61,291 nucleotides of DNA from Microvirga flocculans ATCC BAA-817 (GCF_000518665.1 NZ_JAEA01000017.1:1-61291), one strand, 5' to 3'; positions 18,809 through 27,062 are shown, counted from the stretch's first letter. Notes: generated from the letters alone by a model not told the origin. Translations and numbers: made by a program.

Positions 18809-19507
18809 TCATGGCGCTGCGGTATCCCAGCCTTCCTGTTGCAGCCGCGCCATGTAATCCTGAAGGGTGCGGCCGGGTTCGAAACGGAAGACTTCCCCCA
18901 TCTCCGCTTCCAGGATCCTGTCGAGCCTGAAGGCCCTGAAGTCCTGCCTCAGCTCGCACCAGGCGGTGAGCGTCCAGGCGTGCCCCCAGGCTTCCAGGCT
19001 CAAGGGGCGGACGAGCCGCTCCGTCGGCGCTCCTTCCGCATCGGCATAGCACAGGGCTACCTTGCGTTTGCCGCGCAGTGCTTGCCTCAGAACGCTGAGG
19101 CGGGACCGCTCGTCCGCGCCTATGCGAAGGCCGAAGGCGCGCAAATCCTTGCGCCAGAGCTCTTGGCGTCTGTCCACGGGAATGACCGCGTCCACCTTGG
19201 CGAGAACCTCCTCGGCAGCTTGCGCGAGTTCCTGGTCGGCCCAAGCCCTGACGAGCTTCGCGCCGAGCGCGAGGGCCTGAAGTTCCGTGATGGAGAAGGA
19301 GAGAGGCGGGAGCAGCGTCGCTCCTCGGAGGATGTAGCCGACCCCTCTCTCGCCTTCGATAGGGACACCAGAGGCAATCAGCGCATCGATGTCGCGGTAA
19401 ATGGTGCGGACGGAAACTTCGAGATGCTCGGCGATGTCCTGGGCCGTCCGGAGCCGCCCGCCCCGAAGCATCTGCACGATGTCGAAGAGTCGGTCCGCGC
19501 GCCGCAT
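18809..19507 (-). CDS. YafY-type HTH/WYL-domain transcriptional regulator
   Basis: 232 residues. N-terminal winged helix (RRADRLFDIVQMLRGG ... TAQDIAEHLEVSVRTIYRDI, about 1-60) and a C-terminal WYL domain (CYADAEGAPTERLVRPLSLE, AWTLTAWCELRQDFRAFRLD, about 135-205). WYL proteins sense a ligand, in some cases nucleic acid, and act as repressors or activators. It lies 3 nt after the ABM-fold gene on the same strand, and the perfect palindrome at 19859-19892 upstream of that gene is the probable operator, implying autoregulation. Confidence 0.93.
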   Translation of the reverse strand: MRRADRLFDIVQMLRGGRLRTAQDIAEHLEVSVRTIYRDIDALIASGVPIEGERGVGYILRGATLLPPLSFSITELQALALGAKLVRAWADQELAQAAEEVLAKVDAVIPVDRRQELWRKDLRAFGLRIGADERSRLSVLRQALRGKRKVALCYADAEGAPTERLVRPLSLEAWGHAWTLTAWCELRQDFRAFRLDRILEAEMGEVFRFEPGRTLQDYMARLQQEGWDTAAP

Positions 19508-19510
19508 GGC

Positions 19511-19813
19511 TTAGCTGGAATGGGCGATGGCGTGATGAGCCATTCTTGCCGAGGCCATATCGATCATGCTGCAGAACGGCTGTGCGGCAGGGATCGTATG
19601 AAACGTCTCGGCTGCCTTCTTGGCGCTGGCTTCATCCGCCCATTCGCAGACATCGATCCAATTGCCGTCTTCAGCCTTTCCCAGGCGCCTGCCGATGAAG
19701 CCGGACATAGCCTTCAGGGCGGTGCTGGCATCGTTTGCCGCACGGACGAAGGCTGCCTCGTCGGTTCCGGGCAGAAGAGAAAAGGTGACACTTTCGAGGA
19801 TACGGGATTGCAT
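19511..19813 (-). CDS. small ABM-fold (antibiotic biosynthesis monooxygenase-like) protein
   Basis: 100 residues. Pattern ILESVTFSLLPGTDEAAFVRAA ... SGFIGRRLGKAEDGNWIDVCEWADEASAKKAAE is that of a dimeric alpha/beta-barrel ABM domain; such proteins are cofactor-free oxygenases or ligand-binding proteins. First gene of a two-gene operon with the WYL regulator. Expected target of the upstream palindrome. Substrate not inferable. Confidence 0.75.
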   Translation of the reverse strand: MQSRILESVTFSLLPGTDEAAFVRAANDASTALKAMSGFIGRRLGKAEDGNWIDVCEWADEASAKKAAETFHTIPAAQPFCSMIDMASARMAHHAIAHSS

Positions 19814-19858
19814 GGGAGTGTGTCCTTGTGCGGGTTGTTGAGGCCCGCATTCATAGGG

Positions 19859-19892
19859 TTAGCCAACTGACAGCGTTATGTCAGTTGGCTAA
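19859..19892. promoter_or_regulatory. perfect 14-bp inverted repeat, probable WYL-regulator operator
   Basis: TTAGCCAACTGACA (19859-19872), GCGTTA spacer, TGTCAGTTGGCTAA (19879-19892). Both arms match perfectly. It sits 45 nt upstream of the ABM-WYL operon (minus) and 80 nt upstream of the pseudouridine synthase gene (plus), where both genes begin, so it is not a terminator. Confidence 0.75.
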
Positions 19893-19972
19893 GGGGCACG
19901 GGAGCAGGGATTTTTCATGCCGCTCTTCCGGCTTCGATTGCCGCCCGCGCGGCGCTCTGATACCCACGTCTC

Positions 19973-21235
19973 ATGAGAAAGAGCGGTTCAGGACAGAATA
20001 ACGGCGCCCGCGGCGGTCGCGCGGGTTCGCGGCAGGGCTTTCGCACGCGGGAGGACAAGCCCGCGCGCAAGGCTTCTCCGGCGAAGGCGCGCGCCAACAA
20101 AGCGGTGCCTGACAAGGGGCGTGCGCCCTTGGCCGTACGCGAGAAGCCTGCGCGGCCCCAGCAGGCAAGGCATGCGGTAGCGGAGACGCCCGGCAAGCCG
20201 ACGCGCGCGCAGGCCAAGGCGGAGGCCCAGGAGGTCCTGGCGACGGGCGTGCAGACCCTCGTGGTGGAGCCCGACGAGGCGGATATGCGCGTCGACCGTT
20301 TCCTGGTCGCCCGCTTTCCCCAGCTCGCCTTCACCCATATCCAGCGCATCGTCCGTAAAGGAGAGCTGCGCGTCGACGGCAAGCGGGCGCAGCCCAATGA
20401 GCGGCTCGTAGCGGGCCAGAAGGTCCGCATTCCGCCGCTGAAGCTCGACCAGCCCCGACCGGTCTCCCGCAGCGCGGCCAAGGATCAGGGCGACCGCGAC
20501 TTCCTGAAGTCGATCACGCTCTACGAGGACAAGGACGTTCTCATCATCAACAAGCCCATGGGGCTCGCCGTGCAGGGCGGTTCGGGCACCACGCGCCATG
20601 TGGACGGCCTGCTCGAATGCATGCGCGACGCGGACGGCCAGAAGCCGCGCCTCGTGCACCGTCTCGACAAGGACACGGCGGGTTGTCTCGTCATCGCCAA
20701 GACGCGCTTTGCCGCGTCCACCATGGCCAAGTCCTTCCGTTCGCGCACCACGCGCAAGATCTACTGGGCGCTCGTCGCGGGCGTGCCGCGCGTCCGGCAG
20801 GGCAGGGTGTCCACTTACCTCGCCAAGGAAGGCGAGGAGGGCGATGCGCGCATGAAGGTTGCGCGCCACGGCGACGAGGGCGCAAGCCACGCGCTGACCT
20901 ATTACGCGGTCGTCGACACGGCCGCCCAGAAGCTCTCCTGGCTGTCGCTGAAGCCGGTGACCGGGCGGACGCACCAGCTGCGCGCCCACACGGCCCATAT
21001 CGGGCATCCCATCGTCGGCGACCCGAAATATTTCGACATCGAAAACTGGGAGCTGCCCGGCGGCATCCAGAACAAGCTGCATCTTCTGGCGCGCCGCATC
21101 GTCATCGCCCATCCGCGGACGGGCAAGCCCATCGACGTGACCGCGCCGTTGCCGCCGCACATGCAGCAGAGCTTCAACCTGCTCGGCTTCGACACGAGCC
21201 ACTACGATCCCATCGTCGAGGCTCCGGAAGACTAA
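19973..21235 (+). CDS. rluC: RluA-family 23S rRNA pseudouridine synthase with S4 domain
   Basis: 420 residues. Basic low-complexity N terminus (about 1-80, Lys/Arg/Ala-rich), S4 RNA-binding domain at about 96-145 (MRVDRFLVARFPQLAFTHIQ), and catalytic domain with the active-site motif RLVHRLDKDTAG (catalytic Asp) near 225 and KPVTGRTHQLRAHTAHIGHPI. Closest to the RluC/RluD branch; exact target uridines cannot be fixed from sequence. The N-terminal extension is about 70-80 residues longer than in E. coli RluC. Confidence 0.92.
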   Translation: MRKSGSGQNNGARGGRAGSRQGFRTREDKPARKASPAKARANKAVPDKGRAPLAVREKPARPQQARHAVAETPGKPTRAQAKAEAQEVLATGVQTLVVEPDEADMRVDRFLVARFPQLAFTHIQRIVRKGELRVDGKRAQPNERLVAGQKVRIPPLKLDQPRPVSRSAAKDQGDRDFLKSITLYEDKDVLIINKPMGLAVQGGSGTTRHVDGLLECMRDADGQKPRLVHRLDKDTAGCLVIAKTRFAASTMAKSFRSRTTRKIYWALVAGVPRVRQGRVSTYLAKEGEEGDARMKVARHGDEGASHALTYYAVVDTAAQKLSWLSLKPVTGRTHQLRAHTAHIGHPIVGDPKYFDIENWELPGGIQNKLHLLARRIVIAHPRTGKPIDVTAPLPPHMQQSFNLLGFDTSHYDPIVEAPED

Positions 21236-21325
21236 ATCCGGGCCTCCATCGATTCTTCCAGCCGTCGCACTTTCGCCCAGCATCGGGCGCAGCATCGGAT
21301 GTCTTCCCTGGCAAGGAGGAGATCG

Positions 21326-21787
21326 ATGGAACACAAGCCTTTTGATCAGCTCCGCAGCGTCGCCGACGTTCAGCCGAGACCCCTGTCCCGAGAGGACCGT
21401 CTCCAGCGGTGGATCGACCTGCTCGAACGCGATCCGACACGCTGCCTGAACACCCTCGGCGAGATCGAGTACAAGCCGCCCGCCGAAAGGGCTCTGATCC
21501 GCGAGGACAACTCGCCCCTCACGGTCGCCTATGAAGACCCGGTCCTGCGCGCGGACGGCCTGGAAAGCGACCGGCTCGGCGACGCCATGCGCTATTTCGC
21601 GCTCTCGGACGGCCAGGCCCATTATGCCCTGTGCTCTTGCCTGAGCGGGCGTACGATGGAGGCCGCGACCTGCGCGCAGCGGCTGCGGAATGCGACCGGG
21701 GACGTCTCCTGGCAATCGACCGTCGGCGCCTGGGCGATGGCCGCCCTCGCCGTCGGTCTGCCGGGACTGGTCTATCTGCTGAGCTGA
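21326..21787 (+). CDS. hypothetical tail-anchored-like protein
   Basis: 153 residues from ATG 21326, chosen because AAGGAGG lies at 21313-21319; an earlier in-frame ATG lacks one. Soluble, charged N-terminal part (LSREDRLQRWIDLLERDPTR; EIEYKPPAERALIRED) and one C-terminal hydrophobic segment of about 20 residues (WAMAALAVGLPGLVYLLS) ending at the last residue. Four Cys in the middle. Family not recognised. Confidence 0.75.
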   Translation: MEHKPFDQLRSVADVQPRPLSREDRLQRWIDLLERDPTRCLNTLGEIEYKPPAERALIREDNSPLTVAYEDPVLRADGLESDRLGDAMRYFALSDGQAHYALCSCLSGRTMEAATCAQRLRNATGDVSWQSTVGAWAMAALAVGLPGLVYLLS

Positions 21788-21872
21788 CGCAAATCGTTGA
21801 GAACGTGCCTTGGCCGTTGCGGCCGCGTCCCGAATGGGGGACAAAGCGGCAGATCGGAAAAGGCACTTCATC

Positions 21873-22463
21873 ATGCTGCATATCGAGCCCGTGACCCTCT
21901 CGACGGACCGTCTGACCTTGCGTCCCTTGAGTCTCGCCGATGTCCCGGCCCTGGGGGAAGCCGCCAGCGACGGCGAGTTGTGGGAGAAGAAGACCACGAC
22001 CGTGCCCCGGCCTGAGGGCTTCGAGGCCTATGTCAGCAAGGCTCTTGAATTGCAGGAGGCCGGCCTCGCGCTTCCCTTCGCGACAATCGTCCGCGACGGT
22101 GACAGGGTGGTCGGATCGACCCGCTACATGAATATCGATGCCGCCAATCACCGGGTCGAGATCGGAACCACCTGGATCGCAAAATCCTGGCAACGGACCT
22201 TCGTCAACACCCATGCGAAGTTCCTCATGCTGCGCCATGCCTTCGAGGTCCTGGGCTGCATCGCCGTCGAGATCCGCACCCATTCCCGCAACGACCAGTC
22301 GCGGGCGGCCATCGAGCGTCTCGGCGCCAGGCTCGACGGCATCCTGCGCCAGCACATGATCATGCCCGACGGGCATGTCCGCGATACGGCCGTCTACAGC
22401 ATTCTCCGCGACGAGTGGCCCGCGGTGAAGGCCGGGCTCGAACGGCGCATGGAATCCGCTTGA
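21873..22463 (+). CDS. GNAT acetyltransferase, RimJ/RimL-like
   Basis: 196 residues from ATG 21873 (MLHIEPVTLSTDRLTLRPLS). The LTLRPLSLADVP opening, GSTRYMNIDAANHRVEIGTTW centre and RAAIERLGARLDGILRQH end are typical of RimJ/RimL-type enzymes that acetylate protein N termini or small amines. An upstream in-frame ATG at 21810 is less likely. Substrate unknown. Confidence 0.88.
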   Translation: MLHIEPVTLSTDRLTLRPLSLADVPALGEAASDGELWEKKTTTVPRPEGFEAYVSKALELQEAGLALPFATIVRDGDRVVGSTRYMNIDAANHRVEIGTTWIAKSWQRTFVNTHAKFLMLRHAFEVLGCIAVEIRTHSRNDQSRAAIERLGARLDGILRQHMIMPDGHVRDTAVYSILRDEWPAVKAGLERRMESA

Positions 22464-22546
22464 AGGCTCCCGAGCTTGGCCGCTTGCGGAACGTTGGGCG
22501 CAGGGGCACGTTGGGCAGAGGCGGCGTTCGTTAAGAGAGTGCAGGC

Positions 22547-22822
22547 ATGAGCAGCGAAGTTCGGGATAATGCCGACCGTCACCGGTTCGAGTTGGAGAGA
22601 AACGGCGAGATCGCCTTCGCGATCTATGAGCGGCGCGGGGACGATCTCGTGATCCGGCACGTGGAGGCCGCTATTCCCTTGAGAGGGACCGGCGCGGCCA
22701 GCGACCTGATGCGGGGCGTGGCCGAGATCGCCCGATCCGAAGGGCGCAGGATCATGCCTCTCTGCGGCTATGCCTCGTCCTGGCTCCGCCGCCACAAGGA
22801 ATATGGCGATCTCCTGACTTGA
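22547..22822 (+). CDS. small GNAT-like protein (YidJ/PF14542 type)
   Basis: 91 residues. NADRHRFELERNGEIAFAIYE, LVIRHVEAAIPLRGTGAAS and GRRIMPLCGYASSWLRRHKEY match the short GCN5-related family with a C-x-x-W-like end, found alone in many bacteria with unknown substrate. Good purine-rich region (TAAGAGAGTG) before the ATG. Lies between a RimL-like gene and the FtsH paralogue. Confidence 0.85.
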   Translation: MSSEVRDNADRHRFELERNGEIAFAIYERRGDDLVIRHVEAAIPLRGTGAASDLMRGVAEIARSEGRRIMPLCGYASSWLRRHKEYGDLLT

Positions 22823-22923
22823 ACGAGGCGCTGGACCGGCGGGTGGGTGTGCCCATTCGCCGTACTGCGATCTGCGTCAAAATCGACTAAAGAGCGGCTT
22901 CTCCAAAAAATTCAAACAGCGCT

Positions 22924-24711
22924 ATGGGGGCGCCGCCGGTGACCAACGTTCTCGAAAAAGCAAGACGGCTGTTAGCCAGGAAAAGCGTGGCCGTTTCAGC
23001 CCTCCTTCTCGCCCTTGCGATTGCCGCCGCCGTCCTTCTTGCTCCCCGTTACCTGTCCCCGCCGGTTCCCGAGATGGCCTATTCCGAATTCACGCGGGAG
23101 CTGGCCCAGAACAAGGTGCAGAAGGTCCTGATCGAGAACGGGGGGCTTTCGGTCTCGCTGGCGGACAGGAAAGTGTTCGTCCGGATGCCGAACGGGATCG
23201 TGAGCGCCGACTATATCGAGCGCATCTCGGCTTCCGGTGCGGAGGTGGATTTCGAGAAGCCCGGCTTCGATCCGGCTCATTGGGCAAGCATCCTCGTCCC
23301 TCTCGTGCTCGTCGCGGCCGTGCTCGGAATGCTGGCTCTCCAGGCCGATTTCAGGCCCACATCCCGCTGGCCCAGGGTGGTTCGCGGCATCTCCAACCGT
23401 TTCGATGACGTTGCAGGTCAGGAAGAAGCGAAGGCCGAACTTCAGGAGGTCATCGCCTTCCTGCGGGATTCCGAGGCCTTCACCAGGGTCGGGGCCCGCA
23501 TCCCGCGCGGCCTCCTGATGGTCGGTCCGCCCGGAACGGGCAAAACCCTGATCGCCAAGGCGCTGGCGGGCGAGGCGGGGGTCTCTTTCATGGCGGTCTC
23601 GGGAAGCGACTTCTCGGCGCCTCTCATCGGTATCGCCAAGGGCCGGGTCTCGAAGCTTTTCGAGCAGGCCCGCAAGAAGGCTCCCTGCCTGATCTTCATC
23701 GACGAGATCGACGCCATCGGCCGTAAGCGCGGAGGCGGGGGCTCGGCGGCCGACCGGGAGTTCGAAGCTACCCTCAACCAGCTCCTCGTGGAGATGGACG
23801 GGTTCAACACGACGCAAGGGGTCATCGTCATCGGCGCCACGAACCGGGTCGACGTGCTCGATCCGGCCCTTCTGCGGCCCGGCCGCTTCGACCGGCAGGT
23901 CCATATCGGATTGCCCGATATTTCCGGCCGCGAGGCGATCCTCGCCGTTCATGCCCGCAACGTGAAGCTCGCCGAGGGCGTCAGCCTTGCCTCCATCGCC
24001 AAGGGCACGCCCGGATTCTCGGGGGCCGATCTCGGCAATCTCCTGAACGAGGCGGCCATCTTCGCGGCGCGCGAGGGCGTCGCCGAGGTGACCCGCGAGC
24101 ATCTCGAAGCGGCCCGCAACAAGATCCTCATGGGGCTCGAGCGCCGCTCCCTCGTGATCACGGACGAGGAGCGCAGGCTCGTGGCGGTGCACGAGGCCGG
24201 GCACGCGCTGTGCGCCTGTCTGTTGCCCGCCTCCGATCAGGTGCACAGCGCCACCATCATCCCTCACGGCCAGGCGCTCGGCCTCGTCATGCGGCTGCCG
24301 GAGCATGACCGCTTCTGCATCCCGGTCGAGAAGCTCGAGGCGGACCTGATCGTCGCCATGGGCGGCCGTGCCGCCGAGGAGGTCGTGTTCGGCCCGAAGA
24401 AGGTGACGACGGGCGCCGCCAGCGACATCTCGCACGCCACCAGCATCGTGACCAGGATGGTCACGGAATGGGGCATGAGCCCGGCGATCGGCATGGTCAG
24501 GATCGCCCGCTCGGGCGAGAACCTCCCGCGCGAGGTGGAGCAGGAGATCCGCCGGATCATCGACGAGATGTACGAGGCGGCCAAGGCCTGCATCGAGGAT
24601 CACCGGGACGCCCTCGACGCCCTGGCGGATGCGCTCCTGGAGCACGAGACCGTCGACGGCGACGAGGTCCGCCGGATCGTCCTGGCGCAAAGGACCAGGC
24701 TGGCGGCCTAA
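22924..24711 (+). CDS. ftsH: FtsH-family ATP-dependent zinc metalloprotease, short divergent paralogue
   Basis: 595 residues. TM1 about 22-42, periplasmic FtsH-extracellular domain 45-118, TM2 about 120-140, AAA domain with Walker A GPPGTGKT (201-208), Walker B CLIFIDEID, SRH LRPGRFDRQ, then the M41 protease with HEAGH (423-427) and a third ligand Asp in GAASDI. Shorter than housekeeping FtsH (about 640). The usual pore loop M-F-V-G is replaced by APLIG (about 231-236), losing the conserved Phe. GTG 22939 is an alternative start with a better-placed GGGGG. Stop TAA begins a family A repeat. Confidence 0.92.
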   Translation: MGAPPVTNVLEKARRLLARKSVAVSALLLALAIAAAVLLAPRYLSPPVPEMAYSEFTRELAQNKVQKVLIENGGLSVSLADRKVFVRMPNGIVSADYIERISASGAEVDFEKPGFDPAHWASILVPLVLVAAVLGMLALQADFRPTSRWPRVVRGISNRFDDVAGQEEAKAELQEVIAFLRDSEAFTRVGARIPRGLLMVGPPGTGKTLIAKALAGEAGVSFMAVSGSDFSAPLIGIAKGRVSKLFEQARKKAPCLIFIDEIDAIGRKRGGGGSAADREFEATLNQLLVEMDGFNTTQGVIVIGATNRVDVLDPALLRPGRFDRQVHIGLPDISGREAILAVHARNVKLAEGVSLASIAKGTPGFSGADLGNLLNEAAIFAAREGVAEVTREHLEAARNKILMGLERRSLVITDEERRLVAVHEAGHALCACLLPASDQVHSATIIPHGQALGLVMRLPEHDRFCIPVEKLEADLIVAMGGRAAEEVVFGPKKVTTGAASDISHATSIVTRMVTEWGMSPAIGMVRIARSGENLPREVEQEIRRIIDEMYEAAKACIEDHRDALDALADALLEHETVDGDEVRRIVLAQRTRLAA

Positions 24712-24758
24712 AGCAGCGGACGATACAAGTGCAGGTCCACTTTTGGGGCCGATGCTTT
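24709..24758. repeat. palindromic repeat, family A, copy 1
   Basis: AAGCAGCGG (24711-24719) pairs with CCGATGCTT (24749-24757) with one mismatch; inner ACAAGTG/CACTTTT arms surround CAGGTC. It aligns with the reverse complement of the copy at 30036-30088. The first three bases TAA are the stop codon of the FtsH paralogue. Confidence 0.7.
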
Positions 24759-24878
24759 AATGAGCCGGGAACGGGCAGGGACGGCAAGAAAAAGCCGGGG
24801 GCAAGCGTCCGGCTTGCGAGAGGCTTATGGCCGTGGCCTCGATTCTTGAATAATGTGCCGGCGCAAAGGGGCCCTACC

Positions 24879-25004
24879 ATGAAGCGCATCATTCGTGTCT
24901 CCGCCGTCGTCGCTCTCGGCCTGCTGGCCACGGCCTGCGACAAGTGCGGCAACTGGAACCTGAACACGCCGCAGTTCTGCCACGAGACCAAGCCGCAGGG
25001 CTGA
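24879..25004 (+). CDS. tiny Cys-rich lipoprotein
   Basis: 41 residues. Signal sequence MKRIIRVSAVVALGLLATAC with lipobox LATAC; mature part would be about 22 residues with three cysteines (C20, C23, C34) ending HETKPQG. No good Shine-Dalgarno (AAGGGGCC at 24866-24873 is the best). Its frame continues from an overlapping shadow frame of ftsH, but the lipobox makes translation plausible. Function unknown. Confidence 0.65.
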   Translation: MKRIIRVSAVVALGLLATACDKCGNWNLNTPQFCHETKPQG

Positions 25005-25036
25005 ACGCCATCCTCTCCTCGGACCGGGGCGAAGCC

Positions 25037-25714
25037 TTGAAGCTCATCCTCTTCGATGTCGACGGCACGCTGATCGACAGCCAGAACATCATCGTGTCAG
25101 CCCTGCAGAGAACCTTCGACGCCCATGGGCTGGAGCCGCCGAGCCGTGAGCGAGGCCTGTCCATCGTCGGCCTGTCGCTTGCGGAGGCCTTCACGGCGCT
25201 TGCGGGCGAAAAGGCACCCATCGCCAGCATGGTCACCACCTACAAGGAGGTGTCCACGATCCTGCGCAGGGACCCCGCTCATGCCGAGCCGCTTTTCCCG
25301 GGGGCCGGGGAGTGTATCGAGACGCTGCGCCGCCGCGAGGGGGTGCTGCTCGGGATCGCCACCGGCAATTCCAGGCGCGGCGTGGCGCGCCACCTCGACA
25401 GTTTCGGGTGGCACGGCGTCTTTTCCTCGATCCAGACCGCCGACGATGCTCCGTCCAAGCCGCATCCGGCCATGATCCTTCAGGCCATGCGGGAGACGGG
25501 AGCTGCCCCCCACAACACGGTCATGATCGGCGATTCGAGTTACGATATGGCTATGGCCCGCTCTGCCGGAGTGATGTCGGTCGGCGTTTCCTGGGGCTTC
25601 CAGCCCGTGACCGCCTTGGCGGAGGCCGGAGCGGGAACCGTGGTGAACACCTATGCGGAACTCGGAACGGTCCTCGATGAATTTCTGGCCCGTCCCTCGC
25701 AGATGTCGGCCTGA
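25037..25714 (+). CDS. HAD-superfamily hydrolase, phosphoglycolate-phosphatase-like
   Basis: 225 residues from TTG 25037, giving MKLILFDVDGTLIDSQ; the ATG at 24944 would overlap the lipoprotein gene and add unrelated residues. Motif I DVDGTLIDS with nucleophile Asp, helical cap, motif II GIATGNSRRG, motif III lysine near SKPHP, motif IV GDSSYDMAMA. In Rhizobiales this HAD gene sits beside the ATP12 gene, as here, so the pair is conserved. Likely physiological substrate is a small phosphate ester. Confidence 0.88.
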   Translation: MKLILFDVDGTLIDSQNIIVSALQRTFDAHGLEPPSRERGLSIVGLSLAEAFTALAGEKAPIASMVTTYKEVSTILRRDPAHAEPLFPGAGECIETLRRREGVLLGIATGNSRRGVARHLDSFGWHGVFSSIQTADDAPSKPHPAMILQAMRETGAAPHNTVMIGDSSYDMAMARSAGVMSVGVSWGFQPVTALAEAGAGTVVNTYAELGTVLDEFLARPSQMSA

Positions 25715-25731
25715 TCGCCTATGTGAGAACC

Positions 25732-26514
25732 ATGACCGATTCACGTGACTGGTTCCCCTCGGACGAGGAGCCCAATCCCATGCGGGCGGCCCAGGCCGGG
25801 ATGAAGCCCGCCTTGCCGAAGCGCTTCTACAAGGAGGCCGGCGTCGAGGAGCGTGATGGCCTGTTCCATCTCACCCTCGACGGACGCATTGCGAAAACCC
25901 CGAGCAAGCAGGCCCTGGCGGTGCCCTCACGGGGCCTGGCGGAGGCCATGGCCGAGGAATGGCGGGAGCAGGGGGGCGAGATCGACCCGTCCACCATGCC
26001 CGTCACCCGCATCGTCAACTCCGCCATCGACGGCGTCGCGCAGCGGCAGGCGGAGGTGCTCGAGGATCTCGTCCGGTACGCGGGAACAGACCTGATCTAT
26101 TATCGCGCCGGCGAGCCCGAGCGGCTGGCCCTGTCCCAGGAAGCCGCCTGGAGACCCGTTCTCGACTGGGCAAGGGACGTTCACGAGGCCCGCTTCACCT
26201 TGAGCGAGGGCGTCATGCACGTGACACAGCCCGAGGAGGCGATCGCAGCGATTCGCCGGGCCATCGAGGAGATTCGATCCCCCTTCGCGCTGGCTGCCCT
26301 GCATGTCATGACCACGCTGTCCGGCTCGGTGCTCATCGCGCTCGCGCACGCGGCGGGGCATCTCGACGTGGAAGAGGCCTGGGCCGCAGCCCATGTGGAC
26401 GAACTCTACCAGGAGAGCGTCTGGGGCGAGGATTACGAGGCCATGGAGCGCCGCCGCAGGCGCGAGGCGGATTTCAAGGCGGCCTCACAGGTCTACCGCC
26501 TGGCTGGACTCTAA
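25732..26514 (+). CDS. ATP12-family F1-ATPase assembly chaperone
   Basis: 260 residues from ATG 25732 (MTDSRDWFPSDEE); a GTG three codons upstream is possible. KRFYKEAGVEERDGLFHLTLDGR, then AEEWREQGGEIDPSTMPVTRIVNSAIDGV and ESVWGEDYEAMERRRRREADF match ATP12, which in mitochondria binds F1 alpha subunit during assembly and is shared by alphaproteobacteria. 17 nt after the HAD gene, probably co-transcribed. Confidence 0.93.
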   Translation: MTDSRDWFPSDEEPNPMRAAQAGMKPALPKRFYKEAGVEERDGLFHLTLDGRIAKTPSKQALAVPSRGLAEAMAEEWREQGGEIDPSTMPVTRIVNSAIDGVAQRQAEVLEDLVRYAGTDLIYYRAGEPERLALSQEAAWRPVLDWARDVHEARFTLSEGVMHVTQPEEAIAAIRRAIEEIRSPFALAALHVMTTLSGSVLIALAHAAGHLDVEEAWAAAHVDELYQESVWGEDYEAMERRRRREADFKAASQVYRLAGL

Positions 26515-26547
26515 AAGAAAACCGCCGGAGCTGACGGCCCCGGCGGC
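26515..26547 (-). terminator. rho-independent terminator, minus strand
   Basis: CCGCCGG (26522-26528) and CCGGCGG (26540-26546) form the stem; an A-rich run at 26513-26520 becomes the U-tract when read on the minus strand. It terminates the lipoprotein gene at 26568-26945 and may also act for the convergent ATP12 gene. Confidence 0.7.
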
Positions 26548-26567
26548 TCGGAACGCCCCGAAGACCC

Positions 26568-26945
26568 TCAGGCCCGGTTGAAGGTGATGCCGCACTTCTT
26601 CTGGATCGAGGCGGCCTCGATGGCCTGCATCTGACCCTTCAGGTTCGCCAGCTCCGCCGTCTTGGCATTGTCCCCGCCCACGAAGAAGGCTGCGGGCCAG
26701 AAGATGACGACGGCGGCGGTCGTGGCGACCACATCCTTTGTCCGCTGTGAATCCTGCGCGCCCGAGGCGACGGCCGCCGCATGGCTGACCCGCTGGGCCT
26801 CGAGGCTGAGATCCTTGCAGCTATAGCTCTGATACATGGCCGGCGACACATAGGAGGCTGAGACGTCCTCGGAGCGGCTGGCGCAACCGGCGGCCGTGAG
26901 GGACAGGCAGGCGGCAGCGGCCGCGAGGGTGTTCATCGTTTTCAA
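26568..26945 (-). CDS. hypothetical lipoprotein
   Basis: 125 residues. Signal peptide MKTMNTLAAAAACLSLTAAGC with lipobox TAAGC. Then Ser/Lys motif SYSCKDLSLEAQRVS, a hydrophobic segment VVATTAAVVIFWPAAFFVGG and an ELANLKGQMQAIEAASIQKKC end. Two Cys in the mature part may form a disulfide. Such small envelope lipoproteins are common; no family name can be given confidently. Confidence 0.8.
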   Translation of the reverse strand: MKTMNTLAAAAACLSLTAAGCASRSEDVSASYVSPAMYQSYSCKDLSLEAQRVSHAAAVASGAQDSQRTKDVVATTAAVVIFWPAAFFVGGDNAKTAELANLKGQMQAIEAASIQKKCGITFNRA

Positions 26946-27062
26946 GTTGTGCCCCGTTATAAAGTTTCAACAAAAGGCTTCTTAATCATCCGCTCTTCTT
27001 CGCGAAGTGTTTTGGAGCACACGTCCATAGTGGGATTTTGAGCTTGGCGCGGCTGTGCTAAG

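Noticed and set aside
19988..21997. Minus-strand open frame of 669 codons opposite the pseudouridine synthase gene
   Set aside because: Shadow of a GC-rich gene; crosses other genes, shows no RBS or recognisable family.
22996..24690. Minus-strand open frame of 564 codons opposite the FtsH paralogue
   Set aside because: Antisense shadow, composition typical of reversed GC-rich codons.
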